DNA from: Paracentrotus lividus
Lineage: Eukaryota > Echinodermata > Echinoidea > Camarodonta > Echinidae
NCBI GenBank assembly: GCA_940671915.1
Contig: CALNVZ010002100.1
Location: forward strand, 6,278,171 to 6,342,170
Reading direction: 5' to 3'
Length of the DNA: 64,000 bases
The notes beneath the pieces are model-generated. The model was not told the DNA's origin and did not search any database. It saw only the letters and a program-made list of their open reading frames with translations. Shown here piece by piece: positions 41,501 through 48,698 of this stretch (positions are counted from its first letter, which is position 1; each line of letters opens with the position of its first letter). Position numbers and translations under genes: made by a program.

Positions 41501-42375
41501 TTACCTTTTGGTCTAAGTAGCAGTTCACCTATTTACCATTTCTAATGCCCAGTTCGTCTAATGTCCACTTGGTCTATCACCACTTGGTCAATTCCAGTTA
41601 CAAACTGGTAATAGACCAAATATTCGTTTGGGCGTTAGACGAAAATACAAGTAGACCATTTGATTATTAGATGAATTGACAATTAGACAAATCGTCATTT
41701 GACCAAATTGTTAGTAGACCAATTTGGGTTTAGCCCATGTGGTATTAGACAAACAGAGAATTAGACCAACTGCTGTTAGACAACGTGGATATAAACTGGA
41801 ATATAGTAGGTTCTTAGTTTCTAGGGGATATGGTAGTCGGGTTCTGTTACAAATACTCACAGACAACAGTAATCCCCCTCCAAAAAGCTCTAACCCTACA
41901 CCTAATCCTAACCCTATTTTCTGATGAGTAATTGTCCTGAAATGTAATTGTCGATGGGTAGTTGTCCTGATAGAGGTACTTGTACATGTTCATGAAGTCG
42001 ATGTTTTCAGAATTCAGGACCACAATTTTTACATCTTATGTTTTCATTAAAAATGCATAGGAAGATATTGCGTTTCATCAGAACTGCATATAATGACTAC
42101 AATTATAAACTTACTTGAATATCTGCATCTGAAATTACTTCATTAGGAAATATTTCAAAGCAGCTTTAATTCATAAAATCATGATTAATCAATGTTGTAT
42201 TCAATTGGAATTGCTTCGGTGAAGAATAATACAACATCTGTTCTTGAAGTTCATTATTTCTCTTGCAAAATATAATTTTAACTTCTTGTTTTTGTCTTTA
42301 GGTTTCCCAAAGCGAGTTGGTGTTCCGCGGCGCCCAAGGTCTCCACCAAGTAGCTGGGGTGTACAGAGTGCTTAG
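17137..42375 (+). CDS. PTP-PEST family protein tyrosine phosphatase (5'-partial gene)
   Basis: Twelve exons (149, 67, 78, 126, 100, 1353, 81, 40, 100, 91, 69 and 74 nt) join with matching phases into about 775 codons ending at TAG 42373-42375. Direct evidence: WPDHGVP (WPD loop), active-site HCSAGCGRTG formed across the first junction, QTKNQYELVHRAV (Q-loop region), a long S/P/T/K-rich tail, and a C-terminal GFPKRVGVPRRPRSPPSSW resembling the CTH motif of PTPN12, PTPN18 and PTPN22. Family members are cytosolic phosphatases dephosphorylating adhesion and immune signalling proteins; the CTH binds PSTPIP-type adaptors. The start codon and N-terminal half of the catalytic domain are absent from 1-17136, so the gene likely begins 5' of the window. 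Oddities: frame breaks in the large tail exon, exon fragments duplicated in introns, a candidate microexon. It cannot be placed against one vertebrate paralogue; an invertebrate gene may be co-orthologous to all three. Confidence 0.88.
17286..17640. repeat. Degenerate copies of the exon's 3' end and donor site
   Basis: Just after the exon, recognisable copies of its end recur: GACCCACCTATAGTTGTTTATTGCATGTTA (to 17341), CAGAGAGTTTCAAAAAGCAGTCATCAATTGCAGGTTAGT (to 17434), a fuller GAGAGTACCAAAAAGCAGAGGACCCACCTACAGTCGTCCATTGCCAGTTAGT (to 17536), and GAGTACCATAAAAGAAGAGGACGCACC...TTGCAGGTTAGT (to 17639). Intervals are about 55-105 bp. None has a proper acceptor or an intact frame, so they look like tandem-duplication remnants rather than alternative exons. 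Confidence 0.85.
17641..19421. other. Phosphatase intron 1, 5' part
   Basis: AT-rich intronic sequence with a poly-T run (18790-18806). No repeat family or alternative exon recognised. Confidence 0.45.
19422..19637 (+). pseudogene. LINE reverse transcriptase C-terminal tail
   Basis: One frame reads RFYGDRSFAHAVPLHWNDI, then SHLKICSSVSQFKALLKTYLF ending in a stop. This matches the common C-terminus of CR1/L2-like LINE proteins (R-YG-RSF-AP-LWN-LP-FK--LKT-LF). Only this tail is intelligible; upstream coding is in other frames or decayed. It is a 5'-truncated insertion in phosphatase intron 1, in the gene's orientation. Confidence 0.75.
19638..21230. other. Phosphatase intron 1, middle part
   Basis: Possible 3' tail of the adjacent LINE at its start, a (GA)n microsatellite at about 20536-20560 and otherwise unremarkable AT-rich intron. 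Confidence 0.45.
21231..21674. mobile_element. TA-flanked MITE, copy 2
   Basis: Ends CAGTCTGTGTCAAATAAAAT and TTTTACACAGACTG, each next to TA (21229-21230; 21675-21676). It is 444 bp and complete, inverted relative to copy 1 at 6084-6960. It shares long interior blocks such as GGTGTGAAATCTT and TTTGGTGCTATAATTTTGAG (on the minus strand). Overlapping open frames have no protein homology that I recognise. Confidence 0.85.
22245..22295. repeat. Perfect 20-bp palindrome in a short hairpin
   Basis: AGCCCGAATATATTCGGGCT is an exact palindrome inside GGGACTGAGCCCG...GGCTGAGGTCT. It may be the tip of a small MITE or fold-back; no other copy was noticed in the window. Confidence 0.6.
22440..22600. 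mobile_element. CAGTGGCGGATC MITE (hAT-like), copy 1
   Basis: The left end CAGTGGCGGATCCACG is matched in inverse by CCGGGATCTGCCACTG. The 161-bp interior has poly-C runs and a CTCATCGACTGTACATTTTAAA segment shared with the copy at 40330-40501. CAGTGGCG ends are typical of non-autonomous hAT elements (established pattern). No clean 8-bp duplication is visible. Confidence 0.75.
22601..25087. other. Phosphatase intron 1, repeat-bearing part
   Basis: A dispersed pair (ATTGTAGTGGAGATTCCAATAATAA near 22785 and ATTATAGTGGAGATTCTAATAG near 22970), (CT)n microsatellites (about 23350-23425; 23754-23790) and a short TU-like phrase GGACAACTACCC at 23533. No coding sequence seen. Confidence 0.5.
25088..25482. 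repeat. Dispersed GTGAGTGACACGACA repeats
   Basis: The phrase GTGAGTGACAYGACA or a near copy occurs at about 25089, 25258, 25444 and 25466, all in the same orientation, separated by unrelated sequence. Short and same-strand, so not a hairpin element. Function unknown. Confidence 0.6.
25483..26638. other. Phosphatase intron 1, no further feature
   Basis: AT-rich intronic DNA, with a short poly-T/GTTTTTTG tract at 26556-26580. No coding signal. Confidence 0.45.
26639..27327. repeat. 232-bp tandem repeat, three copies
   Basis: Units start at 26639, 26871 and 27103 with CACTTCYTGACAACAAG and end AGCAATATTATGA(G/C). Copies 1 and 2 are almost identical; copy 3 differs more (for example GTCAGTTTCAAATCAAATAC). 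The spacing of exactly 232 bp twice suggests unequal crossing-over. Non-coding, in phosphatase intron 1. Confidence 0.93.
27533..27994. mobile_element. AGGGTGTGTTCAATGTC MITE, copy 2
   Basis: The left end AAGGGTGTGTTCAATGTCGA and inverse right end GGACATTGAAAAACACCCT mark it. Inner arms pair (CCAACATGAATCATGA against TCATGATTCATATTGG; GCGTTATGAAACATAATCAGC lies centrally). Related to 8913-9294 but longer, with CGAAACGTTTTCGC and GCGACACTGAACAC phrases. Confidence 0.8.
27995..29204. other. Phosphatase intron 1, 3' end
   Basis: Contains a small hairpin element (28745-28853, listed separately). The polypyrimidine tract before the next acceptor is CTTTTTTCTTTCAG (29191-29204). No other coding signal. 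Confidence 0.5.
28745..28853. mobile_element. Short hairpin MITE
   Basis: GGTTCCAGTCACAC at the left pairs with GTGACTGGGAA at the right, and CTTCAAAACTGACCACATAC pairs imperfectly with GTATGGTTTGGTTTTGAGTC. About 109 bp, non-coding. Confidence 0.65.
29205..29271 (+). CDS. Phosphatase exon: active-site loop
   Basis: Acceptor TTTCAG and donor GTATGT. Encodes the rest of the signature motif: AGCGRTGTICVIDYVRNALQ, then LE. The invariant arginine of C-x5-R is here. Phase 2 in, phase 0 out. Confidence 0.95.
29272..30162. other. Phosphatase intron 2
   Basis: A (TAA)n-like tract is followed by CTCAAAGCGCTTTACAAA (about 29391-29408), a phrase typical of SINE or LINE tails in marine invertebrates (inference). 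A short hairpin TATACCATGGAT...ATCCATGGTTATA lies at 29908-29945. Confidence 0.5.
30163..30240 (+). CDS. Phosphatase exon: KIDQNF to QTK
   Basis: Acceptor TTTTTTTTACAG, donor GTAATC. Encodes KIDQNFSLYDIIVDMRKQR then HAIVQTK, the helix and start of the Q-loop region after the active site. 26 codons, phase 0 both sides. Confidence 0.95.
30271..30512 (+). pseudogene. Duplicated, truncated phosphatase exon with hairpin
   Basis: 30271-30420 is an almost exact copy of 30513-30661: intron end, acceptor CTCGTAG and the first 16 codons of the following exon (NQYELVHRAVVNMFQA). It then breaks into a hairpin (CAGAACCAG 30419 to CTGGTTCTG 30479; inner arms GGGCGCTATT/AATAGCGCCC). If the first acceptor were used, translation would stop at TGA 30478-30480. 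Either a real duplication creating a poison exon or an assembly artefact from merged haplotypes. Confidence 0.85.
30614..30739 (+). CDS. Phosphatase exon: end of catalytic domain
   Basis: Acceptor CTCGTAG, donor GTAAGA. Encodes NQYELVHRAVVNMFQAHLGI then KPDSDFGHNYENVQLKHEHF EQ. NQYELVHRAV is the end of the conserved domain; the rest begins the tail. 42 codons, phase 0. Confidence 0.95.
30818..31122. mobile_element. Two head-to-tail MITE copies
   Basis: GGGGGCGTGTCATGAAAGGACTTG (30818) and GGAGGCGTTCCATGAAAGGACTTG (about 30979) begin two similar units of about 160 and 143 bp. Both contain AGTCAATCAAAATCAAGTAAA-like and TGACAACTTGTNAGRCAAG segments and end GTTGATGAAMTGCTCTC. In phosphatase intron 4. 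Confidence 0.75.
31196..31390. repeat. Degenerate TU-like remnant (GGACAACTACCCC)
   Basis: Repeated ACTGGACAACTACCCTAGG, AGGGACAACTATGCCC, CCCCCGGACAACTTTCCCC phrases, then an inverse segment (GATAGTTGTTCTGGG). A short, decayed relative of the minisatellite arms at 58-60 kb. Confidence 0.65.
31391..32555. other. Phosphatase intron 4, 3' part
   Basis: Low-complexity AT-rich intron with a poly-T tract (32132-32142). No alternative exon recognised. Confidence 0.45.
32556..32655 (+). CDS. Phosphatase exon: proline-rich linker
   Basis: Acceptor CTTAG, donor GTAAAA. Encodes PRMPPKVPGQSGSGEKRDSQ then SHNYVNCNITPKG. PPKVPGQ resembles the proline-rich segments after the catalytic domain of PTP-PEST proteins. 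Phase 0 in, phase 1 out. Confidence 0.85.
32656..33427. other. Phosphatase intron 5
   Basis: AT-rich, with several poly-T tracts. Acceptor CTTCTGCAG. Confidence 0.5.
33428..34780 (+). CDS. Phosphatase large tail exon (frame-disrupted)
   Basis: Acceptor TTCTGCAG, donor GTATGC. Reads VSMESPELPMPKLPSGPS onward for about 270 residues rich in S, P, T, K and Q, including several PxxP stretches (for example SPTPPSPQ and TTKPSPPVKPSG) that could bind SH3 domains (inference). The frame meets TAA at 34240. Tail-like sequence continues in another frame (SPPNDKVKETSDFPSSR), with TGA at 34359 and again near 34449, and returns to the first frame by about 34541 (NAEAYSEVSNSS, then KEYSYVDTSKIVPPEKPKR up to the donor). 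Total length keeps the phase, so the breaks cancel. Sequencing errors, an allele-specific null or early pseudogenisation are all possible; the intact flanking exons favour the first two. Confidence 0.8.
34781..35591. other. Phosphatase intron 6, 5' part
   Basis: A segment near 35400-35560 (TATAGCGCTGAAATC, GCTCATGGTGCTTT, TGTCTTGCTCAAGGAAC) resembles the tails of SINE/LINE families in marine invertebrates. No coding evidence. Confidence 0.45.
35592..35863. mobile_element. GTGATTCAT-type MITE, copy 2
   Basis: The left end ATGTGATTCATCATATCAAAAT and right end ATTTTGATAATGATGAATCACA are inverse. The interior matches the copy at 7948-8204 (CTTTCCCTTT, poly-T, ACAGAGCACAGATAAAACATTG). It ends about 105 bp before the next phosphatase exon. 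Confidence 0.8.
35969..36049 (+). CDS. Phosphatase exon: acidic tail segment
   Basis: Acceptor GATTTAG (weak pyrimidine tract), donor GTAAAT. Encodes (G)ESMDDDLDGDIPMVPARTA then QSYQLVD. Phases join both neighbours (1 in, 1 out). The weak acceptor and the MITE 21 bp after the donor may make it prone to skipping (inference). Confidence 0.8.
36071..36349. mobile_element. GAGACGTCTC-rich MITE, copy 1
   Basis: Ends GTAGTATCTCACTTC and CAAGTGAGATACCACC are inverse. The interior has several GGAGACGTCTC-like palindromes and a series of GTCTCAAATC-type repeats. Copies 2 and 3 lie at 50619-50834 and 60007-60286. It lies 21 bp downstream of a phosphatase splice donor. Confidence 0.8.
36601..36750. mobile_element. 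Hairpin element
   Basis: GGCGGTTTTCACGGGGCAC pairs with GTGCCCTGTGAAAGCCCC, and AATCCAACAATCGTTTTTT pairs with AAAAAACAATTGTTGGATT around a GCAAAAGCTTTTGC centre. About 150-bp non-coding fold-back. Confidence 0.75.
36751..37331. other. Phosphatase intron 7, 3' part
   Basis: Unremarkable AT-rich intron ending at acceptor GATTTCAG. Confidence 0.45.
37332..37371 (+). CDS. Phosphatase short lysine/glutamate exon
   Basis: 40 nt; acceptor TTTCAG, donor GTGAGT. Encodes DGEKEKDEKASVAG with split codons on both sides (phase 1 in, 2 out). Small but its phases bridge the neighbours exactly. Confidence 0.75.
37617..38449. mobile_element. Near-perfect 833-bp fold-back MITE
   Basis: CCGAGTGAGTCAAAAAAAAC at the left and its inverse at the right are each flanked by TA. 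The arms pair for about 370 bp each (CTTTACACCTAG, GAGTAACTCCTCC, GAATTGTGCCGGAATGGGAG and their inverses), leaving a loop of roughly 90 bp containing CCACTGACAGACC. A second, interrupted copy begins at 60988. Transcribed within the phosphatase intron it would form a long double-stranded RNA hairpin. Confidence 0.9.
38751..38774 (+). CDS. Candidate 24-nt cassette microexon
   Basis: A strong polypyrimidine tract and acceptor (CATGTTTTTTTTAG) precede 24 nt, followed by a perfect donor GTAAGT. The incoming phase 2 GG plus A AGC GCT AAA AAT AAA ATC TTG GC, completed by G of the next exon, gives an insert SAKNKILA with no stop and the frame kept. Seen directly; splicing itself is inference. Confidence 0.6.
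38988..39087 (+). CDS. Phosphatase basic tail exon
   Basis: Acceptor CTCACAG, donor GTAAGT. Encodes KMNKVKAKLATSRDIIGEKQ then GKIVTNTKGFFKK, a lysine-rich segment. Phase 2 in, 0 out. Confidence 0.85.
39366..39445 (-). repeat. tRNA-derived SINE head
   Basis: On the minus strand GTTGGCTCAATTGGTTACA (A box) is followed by GGATTCAATCCC (B box), about 31 nt apart, the spacing of a type-2 RNA polymerase III promoter. The SINE body would extend leftwards to about 39230. It is not a working tRNA gene: no anticodon stem is preserved. Confidence 0.7.
39446..40066. other. Phosphatase intron 9, 3' part
   Basis: AT-rich intron ending in the strong acceptor TTCACCTTTTCTTTCAG. Confidence 0.5.
40067..40157 (+). 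CDS. Phosphatase penultimate tail exon
   Basis: Acceptor TTTCTTTCAG, donor GTATGT. Encodes FGGAFKPETGHTAQSHEPDT then PKPSNINDLL. Phase 0 in, 1 out. Confidence 0.85.
40205..40638. mobile_element. GTGATTCAT-type MITE, copy 3, carrying an insert
   Basis: The left end TGTGATTCATTCAAATGAGACACAAGTCGCC and right end GGCGACTTGTG-like inverse (GCGACTTGTGTCTCATTTTGATAGG) match copies 1 and 2. It is interrupted at the equivalent of ATGTTCATGTTTCATC by the hAT-like MITE at 40330-40501. Confidence 0.8.
40330..40501. mobile_element. CAGTGGCGGATC MITE (hAT-like), copy 2, nested
   Basis: AGTGGCGGATCCAGG and CTTGGATCCGCCACT are inverse. The interior with poly-C and CTACTCATCAACTGTACATG matches 22440-22600. 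TTCAT flanks both sides, consistent with a target duplication partly decayed. Confidence 0.8.
40639..41277. other. Phosphatase intron 10, 3' part
   Basis: AT-rich; acceptor CTTTTGACAG. No other feature. Confidence 0.45.
41278..41346 (+). CDS. Phosphatase exon before CTH motif
   Basis: Donor GTAAGT. Encodes EKTLLDYKPAYKEGPVGY then KEQDI; phase 1 in, 1 out. Confidence 0.85.
41396..41790. mobile_element. Fold-back with TTGGTCTAAT-type tandem arms
   Basis: From 41396 degenerate units such as CCATTTGGTCTAAACCC, CCACATGGTCTAATT and CCAGTTCRTCTAAT repeat about every 15-20 bp. From about 41610 the inverse appears (TAATAGACCAAAT, GTTAGACGAAAA, TTAGACCAA). This TU-like arrangement has short tandem units in inverted arms, starting 50 bp after a phosphatase donor. 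A short GACAACAGTAATCCCCC / AATTGTCC fragment of the other TU-like family follows (41861-41970). Confidence 0.75.
42302..42375 (+). CDS. Phosphatase last exon: CTH-like C-terminus
   Basis: Acceptor TTGTCTTTAG. Encodes GFPKRVGVPRRPRSPPSSW then GVQSA and TAG. The G-F-x-x-R-x-G-x-P-x-x-P-R-x-P-P-x-x-W pattern matches the C-terminal homology motif of the PTP-PEST family, which binds PSTPIP-type F-BAR adaptors (established). Confidence 0.9.
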
Positions 42376-45310
42376 GTCCACTAATGAACAATGCTTCTGT
42401 CTTTCACTTCTAGAGTGATAGATACAAATGTACTCCAGTGCCCTATAACATTGCAAATTGCATACAACCATACTTGATTGGTTCATCATGAGACTTTTAT
42501 ATAAGAAGTCTATGCAATAAAGATCCTGATTGGCCACTATCAATTTACAATATGATCGTAACTCTTCTATGTTACAGGTCACAAGTCATTCTTGTTTTCA
42601 TATGTCATTGTGAATCATTCAACAAGTGTAAATCTGTCTTGAGCAATGGACTTTCAACCAAGACCAATTGTTGAATTTGTCTGTGCTACCTTCTAAATCT
42701 TTTGCAGTAATGATGTCACTTTTGAACAAACGTTGATTGATCCATTGTTTAGGCTCATTACCAACAGGTCATACTATTTCCAGAGTTATAACTAGAGTTA
42801 TACCTTGAAATACAGTTTGGGCTGATATTTCATGCCTGAGTGAATTTCAGAGTAATGATTTCTTTTTGTAAGTTCTTCGAAAGTGCATAAGGATGTAAAA
42901 TGTTCATCTGTGTCATATGAAGTTTCTTCCATTGTTGTATCTACATGTAACTGATGATTATGATGAAAAAGAACAAATCTTTCTTTAGTACTAGATATCT
43001 TCCATAAACTATGTAACATGTTAAAGTCTTCTTAGTCTTTTGAACAATATAACATTTGCATGATTTTTTTAAAATCAGTAATAATGAATCATTATTGTCA
43101 ATTTCATTTCGTTCTGATTTTCAAAATTCTTTGGCCTTTTTTAGAACAAAGAGAACTTATCAGATGATATTGAATTGTGCAAAAACAAGTCACAAGCAAA
43201 GTGCAGATGTCAAAATGAATTGTGATTTCATGTCCATGTCATACTTTATATTTACTCTGTGTACCACATCTTGTTGCATTTTCGTTCTTTTTGCTGTTCA
43301 GTTAAATTCTGATTTCTGCTTACATGGGGATTTTGTCATGGTGCTGAATATACTTACAATTGTTTTAATTGTCAATATGAGTGCTTTCAAATTTTATATA
43401 ATTGAGTAAGCTATGGTCATTTATTTGTGATTGTTCTCGAGTATAACTTTGATATTGTGTTCTTGATCAGTTCCATCATTATATTAATGAAATGATCGTT
43501 TATAGCCATGACATCTTTGTTACTTATTCTTTGTATCGCACTACAGAATTTGCAATGGCTGTGCCATGTTGCTCTTTTTATATTTCATAATATATATCAT
43601 TGCTGGTCAAGTCATTTTTTGTATAAAATCAATATTTGTATGTTTGTATTTAAGAATATGATAATAGTAGATGAGAATGTTTTGTATAAAGTGATTTCAT
43701 GCAAGTTTTATAGAATGTTTCAGAAGTATATTTGTTTCCTAGTGTCTACATTTCATCTTTGATATATCAATAAGATATAGGGAGCTTTTGGTATAAATGT
43801 AGATATAGTTTTTATAGAGTTATCATTACCAACACCGTGTATCAAATGTATCTATAAAGAAAATTATAAAGAAAATTATAATTTTTTTAAAAAACTTGTC
43901 TAATATTTCCTATCTAACTGAATTATATTAGGTCAAATTTAAACTGCATATTTGTCGATTTTGATCTGACATCAAATAGCAATACAGTCTATAAGAATTC
44001 TAGAGCTGGAATTTAAAACTGAACACAACTCAACTGAGCAACCGACTCCGGCAAAAAACCTACAAAATGTTGTTCTAAATTTGTTCATTTCTCCCGAGAA
44101 ATGGCTTCACAACAATTCATAACATATGATATGTCAGGCAAATCCATAATTTTGAGTGTGCGAAACAAATAATAAACATTGACCCTGCTAAATAGAGTTT
44201 TTAACTTTCATTGATTTAAAAAAAAAATGCATTAAATGTCATTGCAGCTGGTATCTCTATTCAGCTTAGTGTATTTTGAGGAAGCATGAGCATTTATTAG
44301 ATAAATTCCTTGATTTGATTTCAATTAAATGACTCACAAATTCTAAAATATAGATTTGGCAAGTTCATTTGTGATAAAGTTCACCAACATCATGTTGGAT
44401 TTAATGTGGTGACAGGCATTGATTGAACTCATATTTTTTCACAAATATTTCAGCTTAACAACAACTCATTGAAAATTTCTATTGCTGGAAATTACTACCC
44501 TTTCAATAATATTCATTATGGAGAGCATTTATTATTCACTACCCAGTAGATTTGTTTGTGGTATAGTCTAAAGTGAATGGTACATATCTAACAACTCAAT
44601 AAGGCAATAACAATAATTAGTCTGCTTATGTAGAATATATCCAAATTAATAGTTATTATGCTGCTCATGTTTTTACCATAGTTATGCAGTTCTAATAAAG
44701 AATAATTTGTAGAGGGATTTTGATTTCGTTTTGGAAAACGAAGATATGTATATATGAGGGAATATATATTATAACTGAAAGTGTACACTGTATGCAATGA
44801 ATACGATATGTTTGTGTAATATAAAACATTATTATGTGCTATGTATATTCTTGTGAAATTAGGACTGAACTCAAATGATTTATATTAAATGTACTGTTCA
44901 TGATATAAACATTGTATAATGCAATATATCTTATAGAACTGGGGCAGATAATTATGTTCAGATTTTACTTTAAAAGAAAGATCATGTAAATGCATTTTTT
45001 GTGAATGAATAAATGATACAAAAAAGTGAACTAACATAGTTTAATGTTTTGTTAATAATGTGTGATTTTTCACTTTTGTACCTGCTTTTCTCAATTCTGT
45101 TGTAATGTATTTGCAGGAAAGAAAATTTTGTGTAACAGACTGATAAACCATAATGGAAATGAATCATATATTTTCTTTTTGATGAAGGAACATGTCCGTA
45201 CTCGAAAATATGCACACAAAAAAGGCACCTCACATCATGTAAGAAAATATGATTTATTTCAGATATCAATCATATATTTTTCATTTTCAGAAAAATAAAA
45301 TTAAAATTTC
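42376..45310 (+). other. Probable long 3' UTR of the phosphatase
   Basis: About 2.9 kb after the stop with no recognisable transposon, unlike nearly every other stretch of this length here, which suggests transcribed, selected sequence. Candidate AATAAA signals lie at about 42517, 44170, 44694, 45006 and 45294; the true end cannot be chosen by eye. Open frames within it carry no motif. Confidence 0.5.
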
Positions 45311-46005
45311 ATGGTTCAAACATACCAAAATACTGCATTGATTTTCAGGTAGAGAACAGCCTCATTATTAATAAATAACATAATTTCTCTAACTAAATTA
45401 ACATTTCATTGATGGTAATTAACAATACATTTCAAAATATTTCATTTTTATTGTGCCAGAAACACAGACGTTATGCTCATTCATTAATATACAGTTAATT
45501 ACAAATTGTGCATTATTGTTGAGGGACTAGTTTTTTTTATAAATAATATAATAGGCCTACATTAATTATGTATGATCTGTTTCTCATCAACATATTGAAA
45601 TATACAGCGTAAATTATCACAACATTGTTTATCAAAGTAGTCAAATACAGTCATTACCATTTTTATAAATGACTATTCTGAGTTTTAAAAGATATATATT
45701 TATAACAAACATACAGACAGGCAGAACATAAACAGAACAACACAAAAAGAAATATATCAAAACTGCAATGTGGGCATGATTTGTTTGAAAATATCAGAAT
45801 AATTGTTGAAGTGACATGATTTTCAAGATAAATTGTACAATACAAAGGTGTCGATTTTTTTTTTTTTTTTTTTTTTTGGGGGGGGGATGACCGTCGATAT
45901 TTCCTCTTTTCCTCAATGTGACACATATACGATGGTATATTGTTGGTGGTGTGGTAATGCTTGTATACACACATGCATATAAATATGCAAAAAAAAAATG
46001 TATTG
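45311..46005. other. Intergenic, with poly-T/poly-G junction
   Basis: AT-rich DNA. A T-tract (45855-45877) runs directly into a G-tract (45878-45886). No gene. Confidence 0.5.
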
Positions 46006-46620
46006 TATAATGCGAGCGCGAAGCACGAGCTGAAAATTTTCTTAATTATAGTGACATGATATTGTAGAATAATGCGAACGCGAAACGGGGGAAGGGGCTT
46101 TATCTGGTTTATTAAAGGGGGCCATCATGATGGTATGTCTATAGATAATTATACACACGTGCACATTATTATGCATATGAGTACTAGTATATTACGTCGA
46201 ATTCTTAGGGGGTTTAATGCGAGCGTGAAGCGCGAGCTTAAAATTTTCTCAATAATATTGAACTCAAATATGGTATTTGTAGCGTAACATGATTATAAGC
46301 GCAAAATTGATGGAGGGCTAGGTGGCTTTAACTGCTGATTAGAAGCGGAACATCATGACGTAATGCCAACAAACGCAAATCTCTATAAATATGGACGAAT
46401 TCCAAATAGGGCAATATTGTGCGTGCGCGAAGCGCGAGCTGGATATTTTCTCAATAATAGTGACCTGATGAAACAAGATACTTGTAGCCTCATGGGAGCA
46501 CGAAACGGGGAGGATTCTTGTTTAAAACGTACCATCGTGACGTTAATACATGCAAGATGAACAAAGTCAAGTGCAGTATCTTATATTATGCGAGCGCGAA
46601 GAGCGAGCTGAAAATTTTTA
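46006..46620. repeat. GCGAGCGCGAAGCGCGAGCT interspersed units
   Basis: GCGAGCGCGAAGCACGAGCTGAAAATTTTC at about 46011 recurs in variant form near 46073, 46219, 46420 and 46590, mostly followed by AAAATTTTCTYAATAAT. Spacing is 60-200 bp; intervening CGAAACGGGG and CATCATGACG phrases also recur, so the block is a decayed tandem array with a larger unit. GC-rich in an AT-rich setting. Confidence 0.75.
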
Positions 46621-47588
46621 GGCAATTTTTAAAAGTTATCTGAAATTTGAGAGCAAAGTAGCGACTGAATTTGACAAAAAGGGCATTTACCCCCCCCCCC
46701 CCGGAAAATAGTGGAAGTGTGTTATATAATCAATGGTCCGAGTCCAAAAATGTCACTTTATCGATGAAGAGCCGAGATACGTCTTACGGACTGGACTCTT
46801 CAGTTCATTATTTACTTTATCAAAACCATCGTGGATTTTTGAGGGGAATACTTATGCCCTCAGTTTTACTTATCGAGGCACCTGTCCCCTATGCACCCTG
46901 GGATCGGTGCCCCTGATTATCATCGATTTGAATGTTTTTTGTTTCTTTTTTTTTTAACTGTGAACAGTAAAACATCAGCGCTTTCATTATTTACACGGTG
47001 TATTTTGTATTACATGATTACTAAAGTATATCAGGCACATACGAGGAAGAATGACGAAAGAGTGAGAAAATTTTGGATTTTTGAATGTCAGAAATATGCA
47101 TTTTAGACTGCAAAATAATATAATAATGTCATAAAAGTGTTTTGAATGATAACGAATTTGTAATGGGTAGATTTATATGCATATAATAATATATTTTTTA
47201 TTTTCTTGATATCAAAATATTGGGGGGATGATTGTACACACCACCCCCCACCGAAATTATTGGGGGGATGCATCCCCCATCCCCCCACCCCCCCCCGCCC
47301 CCCCCCCACAATCGACACCCATAATCATAAACCCAACATTTACGCGTTCTTGGGTTTTTTAAAGAATACGTAAAGAGTGTACGTTCAAAAAAGTTATAAT
47401 AACAAAGAAAAAAGAGGGGAAAAAAGAAAATCAATCCCTATACATAATTAAAACCAAGGCTTTATTTGTCATGTACAACTGCCTTAATTTGGCTTAAAAC
47501 ATATCTGTTCCACCTAATTATACTACTCATGATCCGATTGGAGCACATATACTACACCATCCCAGTAATAAAGACCCTATGCTATCAT
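46621..47588. other. Intergenic between convergent genes
   Basis: Contains a poly-C run (46690-46701) and, at 47219-47308, TTGGGGGGATG phrases followed by C-runs that could form G-quadruplexes on one strand. No coding signal. Confidence 0.5.
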
Positions 47589-47785
47589 TTACTTTTCGCT
47601 ATTCAGAAACTTTTCAAAGGCATATGCCGCCTGTAATAATTCGAGCTCCTGAAATTTCTTTCCCGTGAGTAGAAGTCCGACTGGTAGCCCTGCCAGAGTA
47701 CCGGCGTTGATGCTGATGGAAGGGTGACCAGTAAGGTTTCCGGCTTTCAGATTCGACGTCATGTCAACGTTATGGCCGATAATTT
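47589..47785 (-). CDS. Amidase last exon
   Basis: Acceptor AAATGCAG. Encodes [40 protein letters not shown], then [19 protein letters not shown] to TAA. Matches the AS-family C-terminal block. Phase 1 in. Confidence 0.92.
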
Positions 47786-48478
47786 CTGCATTTATGGAAG
47801 GAGTTTTTAAAAGATTTTATTTACTAAATTATTATTGTGTGGAAAAATAGTTCTAAGCCTGATGAATCAATTGAAACAAGTGTAGATTAAAGGTCTACTT
47901 ATCTTATTTAGTATATCCAGTTGTTGTATGTCCGGACGAGGTGGATGTCTAGACACTCAATTTTAACCAGTCATTTTAAAGGATTTAATAGCAATGTCTT
48001 TGCAGTTTTTGAGCACAAAATGTCAGAAATATTGTGAAAAACAAATAATGATGATGATGAGAATTATTCAACATATATTTTTGGCTTAATCCTTAGATGA
48101 AAAACCAGGCTTCATTTTTGTTACGTGTCCGGACAACCAACCCCTCGTCATATAGGCCAAAGGGTCGAAATATTCTGAATCGTTGCAATAAATTGGTCAC
48201 AATCGATTCCTATCTTTCAAATAAATCATAAAATTACATCCTTCTGATCTGTCATCTGTGATCGATAAGAATAAATCGCTTTCTTGAGAAGATATGAACA
48301 GAGAGACTACGTTACTCCAAAAATTGTGGGAGAGAGAGGGGGAGGGATGATGGGGTCATTTTGTGGTACGACAATGTTCTCAGCTTGATTATTAGGCAAA
48401 TCCTTTGGTGACACTATAGATCTTAGGACAATTATTGCTCCGTGCTTTATTGGTTAAGGGACATTGGTGCGAAAAGGT

Positions 48479-48542
<64 letters not shown>

Positions 48543-48655
48543 TCATTCGATTAGTAGGCTATATGTTGGAACCGTTGTCGATGTGGTAAATATACTTGAA
48601 CCATTGTCTTCTCTTCCTTTTCTATCTCTCTCTCTCTCTCCCTCTCTCTCTCTCT

Positions 48656-48698
<43 letters not shown>

